Shown here one piece after another: positions 42,789 through 51,862 of a stretch of 64,000 nucleotides of DNA. The stretch lies in NCBI GenBank assembly GCA_949077035.1, contig CARUPR010000005.1:37871-101870 (forward strand), given 5' to 3'. The DNA comes from an uncultured Eubacteriales bacterium (GTDB taxonomy: Bacteria; Bacillota; Clostridia; Christensenellales; UBA1242). The notes under the pieces are model-generated. The model searched no databases, had not been told where the DNA came from, and saw only the letters and a program-made list of their open reading frames with translations. Both the position numbers and the translations under genes were made by a program. Every line of letters begins with the position of its first letter. Within the stretch, counting starts at the first letter, position 1.

Positions 42789-42894
42789 CTTAATACCATC
42801 CTGAAGAATTTTATAAATTAATTATTCGCATTATAATACAATAATTTTTCTATAAATTTAGTTTAATAAATTTAGAGAATAAAGTCAAACGAAT

Positions 42895-43059
42895 TAATGC
42901 TAGATGTTTTTAGAATATAATTCAACAAGATTAGATAAAACATGATAAAAACCATATAAATTTGATTATATATGATAAAATTATTTATAATACGACAAGG
43001 TTAGACAATGGATGGCGAAGTAGGAGTGGATAAAAAAGATAAGGATTAATCCTTATCTT
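42895..43059. repeat. Repeat cassette 3 with terminator overlapping a gene end
   Basis: Words TTCAACAAGATTAGATAAAA, ACGACAAGGTTAGACAATGG and GATGGCGAAGTAGGAGTGGA, then the palindrome AAGATAAGG/CCTTATCTT (43036-43059). The stop codon of the 43046-43522 gene lies in the loop, so the stem encodes its last residues. Confidence 0.7.
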
Positions 43060-43522
43060 CTTTTCTATGATACCATTTAAAACAATCAATATTATTAATT
43101 TCTTGTTTAATATCCTCACGAGGGCATAAAAACATTATTACTTTATATTTTTTCTTAGTTAAGCTCATGACAATTTGTGTATCTTTGGATGAAAATGCTA
43201 ATTCATCCACACTTAATCCACGTATGTAAGGGCCAACATTAATTACATCTTCCCAATTAATAAAAGAAACTCTTTTTTTAAACCAAATCCATTCAATACC
43301 TTGTTCTGAAAAAATAACTTTTGCTAAAATTCTTTTTTCATAAAACATACCTATTATTGTCAAGATTAAAAACATGACTCCTGAAGGAATTAATGGATTG
43401 AAATATTTTTCTTTAATTGATATTATGATACCAAATATAAGGATAATAAACGAAAAAGTTAGAAATAATGTAGGAGCAATGAATAATTCAAATTCATGTT
43501 TCCAAAACATAAAATTTTTCAT
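43046..43522 (-). CDS. Immunity-like membrane protein, second copy (158 aa)
   Basis: Behind AGGAG. Two hydrophobic segments (about 13-33 and 44-64) are followed by a PH-like region with KVIFSEQGIEWIWFKKRVSF (near 69-88), then INWEDVINVGP. This matches the first copy (EEGIAKTYKKN, IKWDDLCSV). The gene ends inside the terminator hairpin of cassette 3. A second immunity specificity or a decaying duplicate is likely. Confidence 0.62.
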   Translation of the reverse strand: MKNFMFWKHEFELFIAPTLFLTFSFIILIFGIIISIKEKYFNPLIPSGVMFLILTIIGMFYEKRILAKVIFSEQGIEWIWFKKRVSFINWEDVINVGPYIRGLSVDELAFSSKDTQIVMSLTKKKYKVIMFLCPREDIKQEINNIDCFKWYHRKEDKD

Positions 43523-43599
43523 AAAACTCCTAAATAGTTATATTTTTATATTTTAATTTTAAAGAAAATATATGGTTTTGTCAATAATTTATATCTAGT

Positions 43600-43829
43600 A
43601 TATTATGTTTTGATAATTTTCGACAATATTATACAAAGTTTAATATGTATGATGGTTTATTTAATAATAGAAAAATTATATAAGAATCGACAAGATTATA
43701 TAAAATAAAATAAATTTTTATTAAATTTTATAATATCTGATAAAATTATTTATAATTCGATAATGTTAGACAATGGATGGCAAAGTAGGAGTGGATAAAA
43801 AAGATAAAGAAATTAATCTTTATCTTTTT
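43600..43829. repeat. Repeat cassette 4 with terminator hairpin
   Basis: Words TTCGACAATATTATACAAAG, ATCGACAAGATTATATAAAA, TTCGATAATGTTAGACAATG and GATGGCAAAGTAGGAGTGGA, then hairpin AAAAGATAAAG (43798 on) and CTTTATCTTTTT (to 43829). The last 110 bases are nearly identical to cassette 3. Confidence 0.7.
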
Positions 43830-43839
43830 ATGAGTTAAT

Positions 43840-44313
43840 CTATTTTAATAAAATATCTTGATAATAATTGTTTAATATTTTTAAATCAATTATCTTATCT
43901 TTAAAATATTTTTTATAATGAGATAGAATTAGAATATTTTTCTTATTAACTCTGAAACAAATATTGGTTTTGTATGAATTTAGAATTTCAATTTTATTTA
44001 TATCCTTATCCATAAAAATTAAATTATATAGAGGAACAGATTTGACTGAACAAAGATCATCCCATTTTATTTTTTTTATAATATTTTTTTTATAAGTTTT
44101 TGCAATTCCTTCTTCTGTTATTTCTATTTTAGAGAGACAGCTTTTTCTAAAAACAAACAAAATTATAAAAAATGTAAAAGGTATGAATAATATATAAAGA
44201 ATATTAATTTGATGTGTTGTTAATATTACTATTGGTATAGTAAAAATCGGAATAATACCGAAAATATAGATATAAAATATAATTGATCTATTACATAAAA
44301 AACTAGTCTTCAT
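43840..44313 (-). CDS. Immunity-like membrane protein, first copy (157 aa)
   Basis: Starts 10 bases after the Rhs gene stop, the place where the cognate immunity gene of a polymorphic toxin is normally found. Two hydrophobic segments (about 11-30 and 34-52) precede a PH-like region (ITEEGIAKTYKKNIIKKIKW near 60-79, then DDLCSVKSV and a long C-terminal helix). Membrane placement fits protection against a membrane-acting toxin tip. Inferred from position and from two further copies downstream. Confidence 0.68.
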   Translation of the reverse strand: MKTSFLCNRSIIFYIYIFGIIPIFTIPIVILTTHQINILYILFIPFTFFIILFVFRKSCLSKIEITEEGIAKTYKKNIIKKIKWDDLCSVKSVPLYNLIFMDKDINKIEILNSYKTNICFRVNKKNILILSHYKKYFKDKIIDLKILNNYYQDILLK

Positions 44314-44323
44314 AGAATCTCAC

Positions 44324-47300
44324 TTAGGTTATTTGCATTATTGGATTTTTATTTGGTAATTTCCACATTTTCTTCAGAACTCCTGTGAGGAACCCGATAA
44401 ATTCAACTCCACCAGAAACAAATATTTGAATAGGAATGCTAGCGTTATTTAGTAAGCCACCAGTTATACCTCCAAACAAAGATAATATTATTCCAATAAA
44501 AGTAGGTGTTTCGTTATTTGATAAAGATTTTCCAATATATGTTGACAAACCAACAAATCCTTGTAATCCCACTTGGAAGATATTTCCTTGTCCTTTATAT
44601 CCAAAGTTTCCCACACCTCCAAAAGAAAGCGTGCTAATTCCGCCAGAGATAGCTCCAGATATAGCTCCCCACATAAACCCATCGGCAGCACCATCCCAGA
44701 AACTTTTCCCATTTAACAGGCTTGTAAAACCACCGCCTAATAAACCAATTGTAGATCCTGTTAAAGTTCCTATTGTTACTCCAGCCATAAAACCAGCGAA
44801 CCCGCCGATGCTAGTAGCGCCACCAAGTCCAAATGCACCAGCGAATGCTGCACCGAAGCCTATGCCAGCAGCACCAGCAGTGACTGCAATAGCAACAATA
44901 GTTGCTATGGCTACTACTGCGATTGTCAATCCACCAATCAACCATTTTAACCATTTAGGAAGTTCGCCATCATCGTCAGAAGTATTTACAGGATTATTTA
45001 TACAATAGGCATATAAGTTTAACCCATTGATAACATCTTTGGTATTTTCAAGGATACTAAGGCTGTCAGCATTGATAAATCTGCCTAGTTCTGGGTCGTA
45101 ATAGCGGCTGTTCAAATAATACAATCTGGTTTCAAAATCATAGTAATATGACCTATATCGGAATGGGTTTTTGAAGGCTACAAAACGATTGATATCCTCT
45201 ATGTTATTGTATTCGTAGTCTTCTTCGATGTCAATATAGTTTTCGTCTTTCGACTTATAGCAACATTTTACAGCTCCCCATGCATCGTATTCATATTTGC
45301 AGATAAGTTCTTGTTTATCATTATATATGCCTATAATATCGTTTTGTGCATTTTTCTTGTATAGATAGTTGTTTCCGTTTAAGTTGAAACCTGTTAAACC
45401 ATCTGTCCCATAGTAGAAGAACATGGTATTTATGGCATCTTTTTGGGCGATGATTTTGTTTCCATTTAAGAAAAATTGTGTTGTGAAGCCATTTGATATC
45501 TTTTTGGTTCTGATTCCGCTTGCATTATATGAATATGATGCGATATCGCCAAACTTGTCAAGTTGACGGCCATGTGACCATTTTAAAGTTTTATCACGAT
45601 AAAGGGTAGGATTGCCCAATTTGTCATATTCAAAATTTTCACCATTGTATTGCATAAGTTGGTCTTTCCAACCAAAAGCAGGATAATGATAGTCAAATTC
45701 TCTGCCTTCAAGGTAGTCAAGATTGTCGGCAAGGGTAAAAGGATATTGGGTGCGTTTTGTGATATTTCCGCCTTCATCGTAGGCAAAGGTTGTGGTCTTT
45801 TGAAGATTTTTGTTGTCCTCTCTGATGATTCTTGACAGGCCATCGTATTTATAGCGGGCAATGAGGTTGTTATTTTGTCGAATTTCTGTAATGTTTCCTT
45901 TTTTGTCATAAAGGTATCTAAGGTTGTCTGTTTTGATTCCACTGACAGCGAAGTCAAGTTTTGATATCAGATTTGACGCATGGTCGCCATTTTTCAGATA
46001 TGAGAATTCTTTTGAGATGGAGCCGGTTTTTATATTTGAAAGTCTGCCAAGGTTGTCATAGTTGATAAATTGTTCTATGTCATTTGGAAGAAGGATACTT
46101 TGAAGTTTTGCATCAGGGGTGGTTGAGTATGAATAATTGTAGAATAATTCATCTTCGCCAAGTGTGATGGTTGTGCTTTCTATATTTGAATGGCTTTCAT
46201 CATAGCTGTTTTCAAGAGTTATATTAAGGCCATGTTGTGTGTTTTCTTCCTTATAGGCATTGCTGAATTTATCGAGGAAAACTTTATGAGAATTGTTTTC
46301 GATGAGGTCTTTTGTTACTACCAAATTTCCCTGTGTATCATAGAAATTTTGAGAGATTAGCTGTTCGGCTGGTTTTGTTTGTCCATCATTATAGGCAGGG
46401 GTATAGAAAGTTTTTAAAAGTTTGCCTTCATCATTGAAGGTCTGTCTGTATTCTTCATTTGAGGCAAGGATGGTTGTTTCTTCATTTTCTGTATAATTTT
46501 TTGTGATATAATCTTTACTACTTCCGGCTATGTTTATATTTGAAATTCTACCTTTGTTGTCATAATCATATTTTATATCAAAATTGTTGTGTTTGACTGA
46601 GGTGAGGTAGTCTTGTGTATAACCAAAGGTGTTTGTGTTTTCAATTCCTTCAACAGAGGTGGAGGTTTCAAGAAGGGTATCGTCCTGTCTATATCCATAG
46701 CTTGTTTTGATGCCATTTTCATCTGTTTGATTGGTTATTAGACCTCTGCTGTCAGAATATTCAAGTTTGCTTATTTCTTCACCTAATGCATTTACATTTG
46801 AAGTGACATTGCCTTTTTCATCAACCATCTGTTCTTCATAGAATTTTGAAGAAGGCTGGTCTTTATGATAGGTGAGAGATTTTATCAAAATGCCTTTGTT
46901 GTCATATACATTTTCTTTTACTATGCCATTATAATCTGTCGACCTTATCTGTTTGCCATACTTATCATACTCATAGGTTGTGACAAATTTTGTGTCGGGA
47001 TTTGTTGAACTTGAAATGGTTTCTTTTAGCAGATTAATGCTATCCTTATCATATTCAAAGGTTGTCACCCAATTTGAGTGTGCAGATTGCTTCTTTATTG
47101 GAAGATTGTTTTGGTCATATTCGATTGTTTCCCAATCTGCTTCAAAGAAGGAAAGGTCGGTGAAGCTGATATCGCCGGTGTTGTTTGAATAATCGATAAA
47201 TGCGGTGATTTTTTCTACCTGTTTTGTTTTGTCTAGTTTTACTGGAACTGCACAATATTGCCAATCGGTGTTACGCCAATCGAAGGACCTTTTAAAGGTT

Positions 47301-50300
47301 TCGACAGAATTTTCACCAATATATTTTATTTGAGTGCAAATTTCAAACTTACGTTCTTTGATATATTGAGGATAGTCATCAATATTTTCATCGGTAAGAA
47401 TAAATGCAGAATTGGCTTTTGCCCAACCAGATAGCATATATGTTTTGCATTTGCAAAGGTTGTCAGCTGTGTTTATCAGGTTAAGCATTGGCTCGCTCAT
47501 CAAAACAGAAGCCTTTTTGTTGCTCTCTTGTGCTGTCAAAGTATGGAATTTTTCACATATTTTATAATAATATGGTTCATTTCCGGTGCCACAAATGGAT
47601 GTCCCGAGATATAGACTGGAAATTTGTGAGGTGGTTTCAAGGTTGAAGCATACATCTTTGAGATAATTGTCTGAATATAGAAGGCTGCTTACTTTGCTTG
47701 AGAGTTTGTTGTTCTGATAGGAAAAATCATTGACTTTTACATCGTTTTCATTTGATTCTTTATCAAATTTATTTTCGTATATAGTTTTTACCTTTCCATA
47801 TTTGTCAAAAAGATAAACTATGCTTTTGTCTTTTTCGTTTGTTAGGGTGGTTGACATATAGTTGTTGAAGGTGAGGGTCATTGTGTCAAACACCTCAAAG
47901 TCGTTGATGTCAAATATTGATTTGTCTTTGAAATCACGATAGATAATTTCGCCATTTTTTACCTGCTTAATTGCACTGATTGAGCTGATTTGCGAAACCC
48001 TATCATTTTCATAGCTAAGTTTTGTGCCCAAACCATTGTCGTCAAGGATTGCTATTAGGTTTTTATCATTATCATAGATAAAATAGCTGTCAACATCGTT
48101 TGAACGTATGATTTTTGCTAAATTATCATCTTTGTATTCAAAATTTACAACCCTTTCTCGCGTGTCGGTAATTGATTTTAATAAACCATCATCATCATAT
48201 TCAAAAATTGCAAGCTTGTCTGATGAATTGGTTATGTTTTTAAGCCTATATGAGTCTAATGATTGATATGAAAAGAATATTGTATTTTCATAGGCATCAG
48301 TGATGAGAATCAATCTAAATACATTTTCATCCTTGCTTTTGCCAAAACCATAGATTATGTTGTTGTCATTATATAGATAATGGACAGGCATCTGCATTTC
48401 CAATTGCTCTAGCCTATGTTGATATTTTTCAACCTGTTTGTTATACTCATCCCTTTTTTTGTTGTAATTAAGGTTGTTTTTGATAAGGCTGGCAATTTGG
48501 ATATTGATTGAAATTAAATCTTTCAGTGAAAGGGTGATAAAGGTATCATCATTAAAAGACTTGAATATGTCAAACAATTCTTCATTGTCAATCTTTATAT
48601 CATTTATAGGAATGTTTTCTCTAAAAGCAAAAGTTTCATATTCATTTTGAATCAAATCAAGAAAATCATCTTTAATAATCTTTTTTGTATAAATTTCTTT
48701 GTTTAGCGCCTGATTTTCCTTTTGCGCTTTTAAAGAGCCATTTTCGCCTGAATAATCAAAACCTAAAGAATAGATTAATGATGATTCATTCAAGAGGATA
48801 TCACTGACAACTTTTACATCATCTTTCACTAAAGTTTGATTGTTGTTATTGACAATCTCTGTCCCATTTTTATAATATTCTTCAAGTTGACTTATCATTT
48901 CCTCATTAAATCTTTTTGTTGAATTTGTATCATTTTCATCAACTTTAAGATAATTTTTGGCTGATGTGCGAGATGCAAAATTTCTATTTTTTAAGGCATA
49001 TTCGCTTTTAAATTTTTCAATTAATTCTTGGGTATCTAATGAATCTTGATTGAGGTCCAGATTTATTTTTTGATTTTTTAATTGTTTATTTAAAAGGTCC
49101 TTTGTAAGAATGTATGAACATATCAACTTGTTGTTGCTGTCTAATATGTTTTCAATTTCTTCTTGGGCGAGATTTAATTGTTTTAGCTGCTCTTTGATAT
49201 TTATGATTTCTTCAGGCTCATAATCCACAAGTTCGGCACCCGGAATGTCTTTGATTGAGGAAACCAGTTTTAAGCCGGAAGGGGATTCTAAACTTGTAAA
49301 AACATCTTTAAAAATTTCCTTCTTTTTGATAGGCTCTAAAGAGTATTGATAAAGATATATATTTGCGATAAGCTTTTCTTCTATTTTACGGGAGGTTGAA
49401 AATTGAAAATAATTGCAATCAATATCAATTGTTGAATTACCCAATTTTTCGGCTATACTATTGCAATCATTAGGGTCATAATCAATGATAAATTCAACAC
49501 TTTCTCCTTCATCATTTATAAAGTTATATACATATCGAGGATACTCATAGGTGACATAATGCAAGCCAAAACCTTCTTCTTTTATCGTCCTTGAATGGAT
49601 GCTATAATTATAATTAATGCATCTAAAATTTTTAATATCATTTTCTGTGACAATTCGCAACATGAAATTAGAGTTTTCTTCATCGCCCTTAAGATTGTTT
49701 ATTATTTGCAGGATATTTTGACTTGAATCGAAAAATCTTTTTCCAAAATTTTTGCCTTCAATAGTAATTTCTCTTAAAGCCTTAAGCAGACTTTCTTTTT
49801 GTTGCAAATTGGATTGGTCAGGATTGTCAACAAGAATTTTATATTTAAGCTTTCCGTCAAGGTCAACGCACAAATCACTTTTATCAATATATTGTTTATT
49901 ATTGTCTTCATCAAGATAATAATATCTTTCTTCAATAGTTTGTTCTTTGCTATTTTCGTCAATATATGTAAAAGATAGCTTTTCCTCATCATCATTTTTA
50001 ATCAAAAGTTGATTGATATTTAGGTCCCAATTTTCGGGCATATATTTATCAAACTTTTTTTCATATTGTGTTGAATTATAATTGGCATTAATTGAAAGCG
50101 GCAAAACTTTATTGTCTGTTGTTGCTATTGGCACACTTAAAGAAAGCTTGCCGGTGGTCAAGTCAACAGCTGCATTACCAGATTTTCCTAAATTTAAATT
50201 TTGACTGCTGCCATTATTTTGAAACTGTGAAAGTGTAATGTAATCAATATTTAACTCACTTTCATCATTTATAATGTCAGAACTATTTAATTGTGCAAAT

Positions 50301-50599
50301 ACAAGTGAAAGATTTTCATATTTATTGTCTAAAGCATCTTGCAACTCATCACTTACATTTATTTCAATTATATCGCCAGCTTTTATGGATGAAATTGTAT
50401 CAACATTATCCCATCCACCCGTTGTATTTGGTTTATAGTTTACAACAAAACTAGAAGGTAGCGATTGTGCTGAAGATGAAATTTTTATTTTCAGCTTAGC
50501 ATCAACAACTTTAATTTTCCTAGAAATTTCTCTTAAAGAAATACTAAGCATATTTTCGTTTTTATCGAAATATTTTGAATCAATCGTAATTTTTTTCAT
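44324..50599 (-). CDS. Giant YD-repeat/Rhs-type polymorphic toxin protein (2091 aa)
   Basis: Behind AAAGGAGAAG. No signal peptide. Residues 1-130 resemble a DNRLRE-like beta domain (ISLREISRKIKVVDAKLKI). A large region to about 800 includes a charged helical insertion. YD repeats run from about 800 to 1850 (FEYDDDGLLKSITDTRERV, YEYDKYGKQIRSTDYNG, YDNKGRISNI). The conserved core YYLNSRYYDPELGRFINADS (near 1826-1845) and NLYAYCINNPVNTSDDDGE close the cage. The variable C-terminal tip (about 1890-2091) is Gly/Ala-rich and hydrophobic, with AADGFMWGAISGAISGG, so membrane insertion is a plausible mode. Such proteins deliver the tip after autoproteolysis. The export route is unclear; immunity-like genes follow. 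Confidence 0.92.
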   Translation of the reverse strand: MKKITIDSKYFDKNENMLSISLREISRKIKVVDAKLKIKISSSAQSLPSSFVVNYKPNTTGGWDNVDTISSIKAGDIIEINVSDELQDALDNKYENLSLVFAQLNSSDIINDESELNIDYITLSQFQNNGSSQNLNLGKSGNAAVDLTTGKLSLSVPIATTDNKVLPLSINANYNSTQYEKKFDKYMPENWDLNINQLLIKNDDEEKLSFTYIDENSKEQTIEERYYYLDEDNNKQYIDKSDLCVDLDGKLKYKILVDNPDQSNLQQKESLLKALREITIEGKNFGKRFFDSSQNILQIINNLKGDEENSNFMLRIVTENDIKNFRCINYNYSIHSRTIKEEGFGLHYVTYEYPRYVYNFINDEGESVEFIIDYDPNDCNSIAEKLGNSTIDIDCNYFQFSTSRKIEEKLIANIYLYQYSLEPIKKKEIFKDVFTSLESPSGLKLVSSIKDIPGAELVDYEPEEIINIKEQLKQLNLAQEEIENILDSNNKLICSYILTKDLLNKQLKNQKINLDLNQDSLDTQELIEKFKSEYALKNRNFASRTSAKNYLKVDENDTNSTKRFNEEMISQLEEYYKNGTEIVNNNNQTLVKDDVKVVSDILLNESSLIYSLGFDYSGENGSLKAQKENQALNKEIYTKKIIKDDFLDLIQNEYETFAFRENIPINDIKIDNEELFDIFKSFNDDTFITLSLKDLISINIQIASLIKNNLNYNKKRDEYNKQVEKYQHRLEQLEMQMPVHYLYNDNNIIYGFGKSKDENVFRLILITDAYENTIFFSYQSLDSYRLKNITNSSDKLAIFEYDDDGLLKSITDTRERVVNFEYKDDNLAKIIRSNDVDSYFIYDNDKNLIAILDDNGLGTKLSYENDRVSQISSISAIKQVKNGEIIYRDFKDKSIFDINDFEVFDTMTLTFNNYMSTTLTNEKDKSIVYLFDKYGKVKTIYENKFDKESNENDVKVNDFSYQNNKLSSKVSSLLYSDNYLKDVCFNLETTSQISSLYLGTSICGTGNEPYYYKICEKFHTLTAQESNKKASVLMSEPMLNLINTADNLCKCKTYMLSGWAKANSAFILTDENIDDYPQYIKERKFEICTQIKYIGENSVETFKRSFDWRNTDWQYCAVPVKLDKTKQVEKITAFIDYSNNTGDISFTDLSFFEADWETIEYDQNNLPIKKQSAHSNWVTTFEYDKDSINLLKETISSSTNPDTKFVTTYEYDKYGKQIRSTDYNGIVKENVYDNKGILIKSLTYHKDQPSSKFYEEQMVDEKGNVTSNVNALGEEISKLEYSDSRGLITNQTDENGIKTSYGYRQDDTLLETSTSVEGIENTNTFGYTQDYLTSVKHNNFDIKYDYDNKGRISNINIAGSSKDYITKNYTENEETTILASNEEYRQTFNDEGKLLKTFYTPAYNDGQTKPAEQLISQNFYDTQGNLVVTKDLIENNSHKVFLDKFSNAYKEENTQHGLNITLENSYDESHSNIESTTITLGEDELFYNYSYSTTPDAKLQSILLPNDIEQFINYDNLGRLSNIKTGSISKEFSYLKNGDHASNLISKLDFAVSGIKTDNLRYLYDKKGNITEIRQNNNLIARYKYDGLSRIIREDNKNLQKTTTFAYDEGGNITKRTQYPFTLADNLDYLEGREFDYHYPAFGWKDQLMQYNGENFEYDKLGNPTLYRDKTLKWSHGRQLDKFGDIASYSYNASGIRTKKISNGFTTQFFLNGNKIIAQKDAINTMFFYYGTDGLTGFNLNGNNYLYKKNAQNDIIGIYNDKQELICKYEYDAWGAVKCCYKSKDENYIDIEEDYEYNNIEDINRFVAFKNPFRYRSYYYDFETRLYYLNSRYYDPELGRFINADSLSILENTKDVINGLNLYAYCINNPVNTSDDDGELPKWLKWLIGGLTIAVVAIATIVAIAVTAGAAGIGFGAAFAGAFGLGGATSIGGFAGFMAGVTIGTLTGSTIGLLGGGFTSLLNGKSFWDGAADGFMWGAISGAISGGISTLSFGGVGNFGYKGQGNIFQVGLQGFVGLSTYIGKSLSNNETPTFIGIILSLFGGITGGLLNNASIPIQIFVSGGVEFIGFLTGVLKKMWKLPNKNPIMQIT

Positions 50600-50630
50600 A
50601 TTCTTCTCCTTTTATATTGATTACGATTTA

Positions 50631-50684
50631 ATTATAATTCAACTAAAATTCTAATGCCTTCTAACTTTTGCTAATCGGTGCTAA
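50631..50684 (-). promoter_or_regulatory. Phased TTAG array and promoter of the Rhs gene
   Basis: On the minus strand TTAG occurs at 50684, 50674, 50664, 50654 and 50646 (steps of 10, 10, 10, 8), then six bases and TATAAT (50631-50636). The 33 bases 50643-50675 are identical to 38727-38759. The first TTAG contains the stop codon of the upstream regulator gene. No -35 hexamer is present. Confidence 0.75.
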
Positions 50685-51295
50685 TCAATGATAGTTTTTT
50701 CGCTGTTTTCTATTTTTGAGTTGTAATTATTCGCTTCTATATAGCTTGAATTTGTTTTATCTATATAGTTTTGGTCTGAATAAGAAGGGGATGTTTTATT
50801 TAAATAACTTTGGTCTGAATAAGAGGTAATTATTTTGTTTGAAAAATCTGTGTCTAAACAAGAAGAATTTATTTGTTTTAAATTGTTTTGGTCTGAATTT
50901 ATTGAATTTATATTTATCAAAAGCTTTTCCATAGCCTCGCTATGAAGTTGATAAATTCTTTTGGTTGAATAATTCATTTTTGCCGCAATTTCATCAAATG
51001 TCAAATTTCCAACATATCTTAAATAAACAATTGTTTTAAATGGTTGAGAAAGAGTTTGTATGGCGTTTTCGACATATTTTTTGCCCTCAAGTGCAATTTT
51101 TACAATAGCTTGCTCTCGATTTTGCTTTTCTATGTAAACAGAATATATTTCGCTGCTGTTTGCTTTGTCAGTGTTGGATTTCAAAAATAATTCAATCTGT
51201 TTTTTGGTTTTTTCAAGCTCCTTTATTTTCTCTTCCAAATATTGCATATCAAATCGATAACTTTCTAGCATTTGTTTTAATTCTTGTTTTGTCAT
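50681..51295 (-). CDS. Phage-type transcription regulator with sigma-region-4-like HTH
   Basis: 204 residues behind AAGGAGG. An N-terminal coiled coil (about 8-40) is followed by IQTLSQPFKTIVYLRYVGNL (near 90-109), then TFDEIAAKMNYSTKRIYQLH, which matches the sigma-70 region 4 helix-turn-helix seen in DUF1492/ArpU/RinA-type late regulators of phages. The C-terminal tail has a diverged 12- to 13-residue repeat, SYSDQ(S/N)Y-(L/I)-(N/D)KT. It lies directly upstream of the Rhs gene and is the obvious candidate to activate the two TTAG promoters; that is inference. Confidence 0.75.
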   Translation of the reverse strand: MTKQELKQMLESYRFDMQYLEEKIKELEKTKKQIELFLKSNTDKANSSEIYSVYIEKQNREQAIVKIALEGKKYVENAIQTLSQPFKTIVYLRYVGNLTFDEIAAKMNYSTKRIYQLHSEAMEKLLININSINSDQNNLKQINSSCLDTDFSNKIITSYSDQSYLNKTSPSYSDQNYIDKTNSSYIEANNYNSKIENSEKTIID

Positions 51296-51323
51296 AAATC
51301 CCTCCTTAGTTTTAAATAGTCTT

Positions 51324-51355
51324 TTGTAATAATTTTTGAATCAAAACTATTACAA
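51324..51355 (-). promoter_or_regulatory. 32-bp palindrome in the leader of the regulator gene
   Basis: TTGTAATA (51324-51331) and TATTACAA (51348-51355) enclose TTTTTGA-A-TCAAAA; only one base pair is mismatched. Placed between the promoter and the start codon, it may be an operator or an RNA hairpin. Confidence 0.6.
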
Positions 51356-51364
51356 GATACTAGT

Positions 51365-51393
51365 ATAATAGCATAGTGTAAATTTTATGACAA
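51365..51393 (-). promoter_or_regulatory. Promoter of the sigma-like regulator gene
   Basis: On the minus strand TTGTCA (51388-51393), 17-bp spacer, TATTAT (51365-51370). Confidence 0.65.
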
Positions 51394-51444
51394 GCAAATT
51401 TTACAAATTGAATAAGAAATATTTAAAATTCTATATTTGTTTTC

Positions 51445-51473
51445 TTGCAATAGAAAAATTTTTATTGTATAAT
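51445..51473 (+). promoter_or_regulatory. Promoter of the XRE gene
   Basis: TTGCAA (51445-51450), 17-bp spacer, TATAAT (51468-51473). Confidence 0.75.
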
Positions 51474-51490
51474 ATAAATAGGAGAAAGAA

Positions 51491-51862
51491 ATGGCAGAAG
51501 ATTTGAAAATAGGTGATAGAATCAGAAATTTGAGAAGAAGTAAAAAGTTGACACAGAAAAATTTTGCAAAGATTTTAAATGTCGCAGAGTCAACGGTGGC
51601 TTCTTGGGAAAGCGGTTATCGAAACCCAGATATGGAAAGTTTATTAAATATTTCAAATTGTATGGAAGTTTCTATTGATTGGCTTGTTGGTAAAGAAGAA
51701 AAAAATGTTTCAATAAAAGTCCCTGAATCGGGAAATGCAATTACTATTATTGGAAGAAATGGAATGTTTAAGACTTATTTTATAGATGACAAAAAGGTTA
51801 AGGCACTTGAGGCTTTGGCAGAAACTTTGGCAGAAAAGGATAATTTTATTAAAAAAAAATAA
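51491..51862 (+). CDS. XRE-family regulator
   Basis: 123 residues behind AGGAG. The HTH spans about 7-62 (IGDRIRNLRRSKKLTQKNFA, then AESTVASWESGYRNPDMES and SIDWLVGK). A short C-terminal extension has IIGRNGMFKTYFIDD and a helix rich in Ala/Glu that runs into KKK at an A9 tract. The next frame encodes an ImmA-like peptidase whose natural start is missing, so this could be the N-terminal part of a two-domain regulator made by slippage. Divergent from the sigma-like regulator, so it may repress it. Confidence 0.85.
   Translation: MAEDLKIGDRIRNLRRSKKLTQKNFAKILNVAESTVASWESGYRNPDMESLLNISNCMEVSIDWLVGKEEKNVSIKVPESGNAITIIGRNGMFKTYFIDDKKVKALEALAETLAEKDNFIKKK

Noticed and set aside
44436..45008. 190-residue Pro/Ala-rich ORF on the plus strand
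   Set aside because: Antisense shadow of the Gly/Ala-rich tip of the Rhs protein; no SD or promoter.
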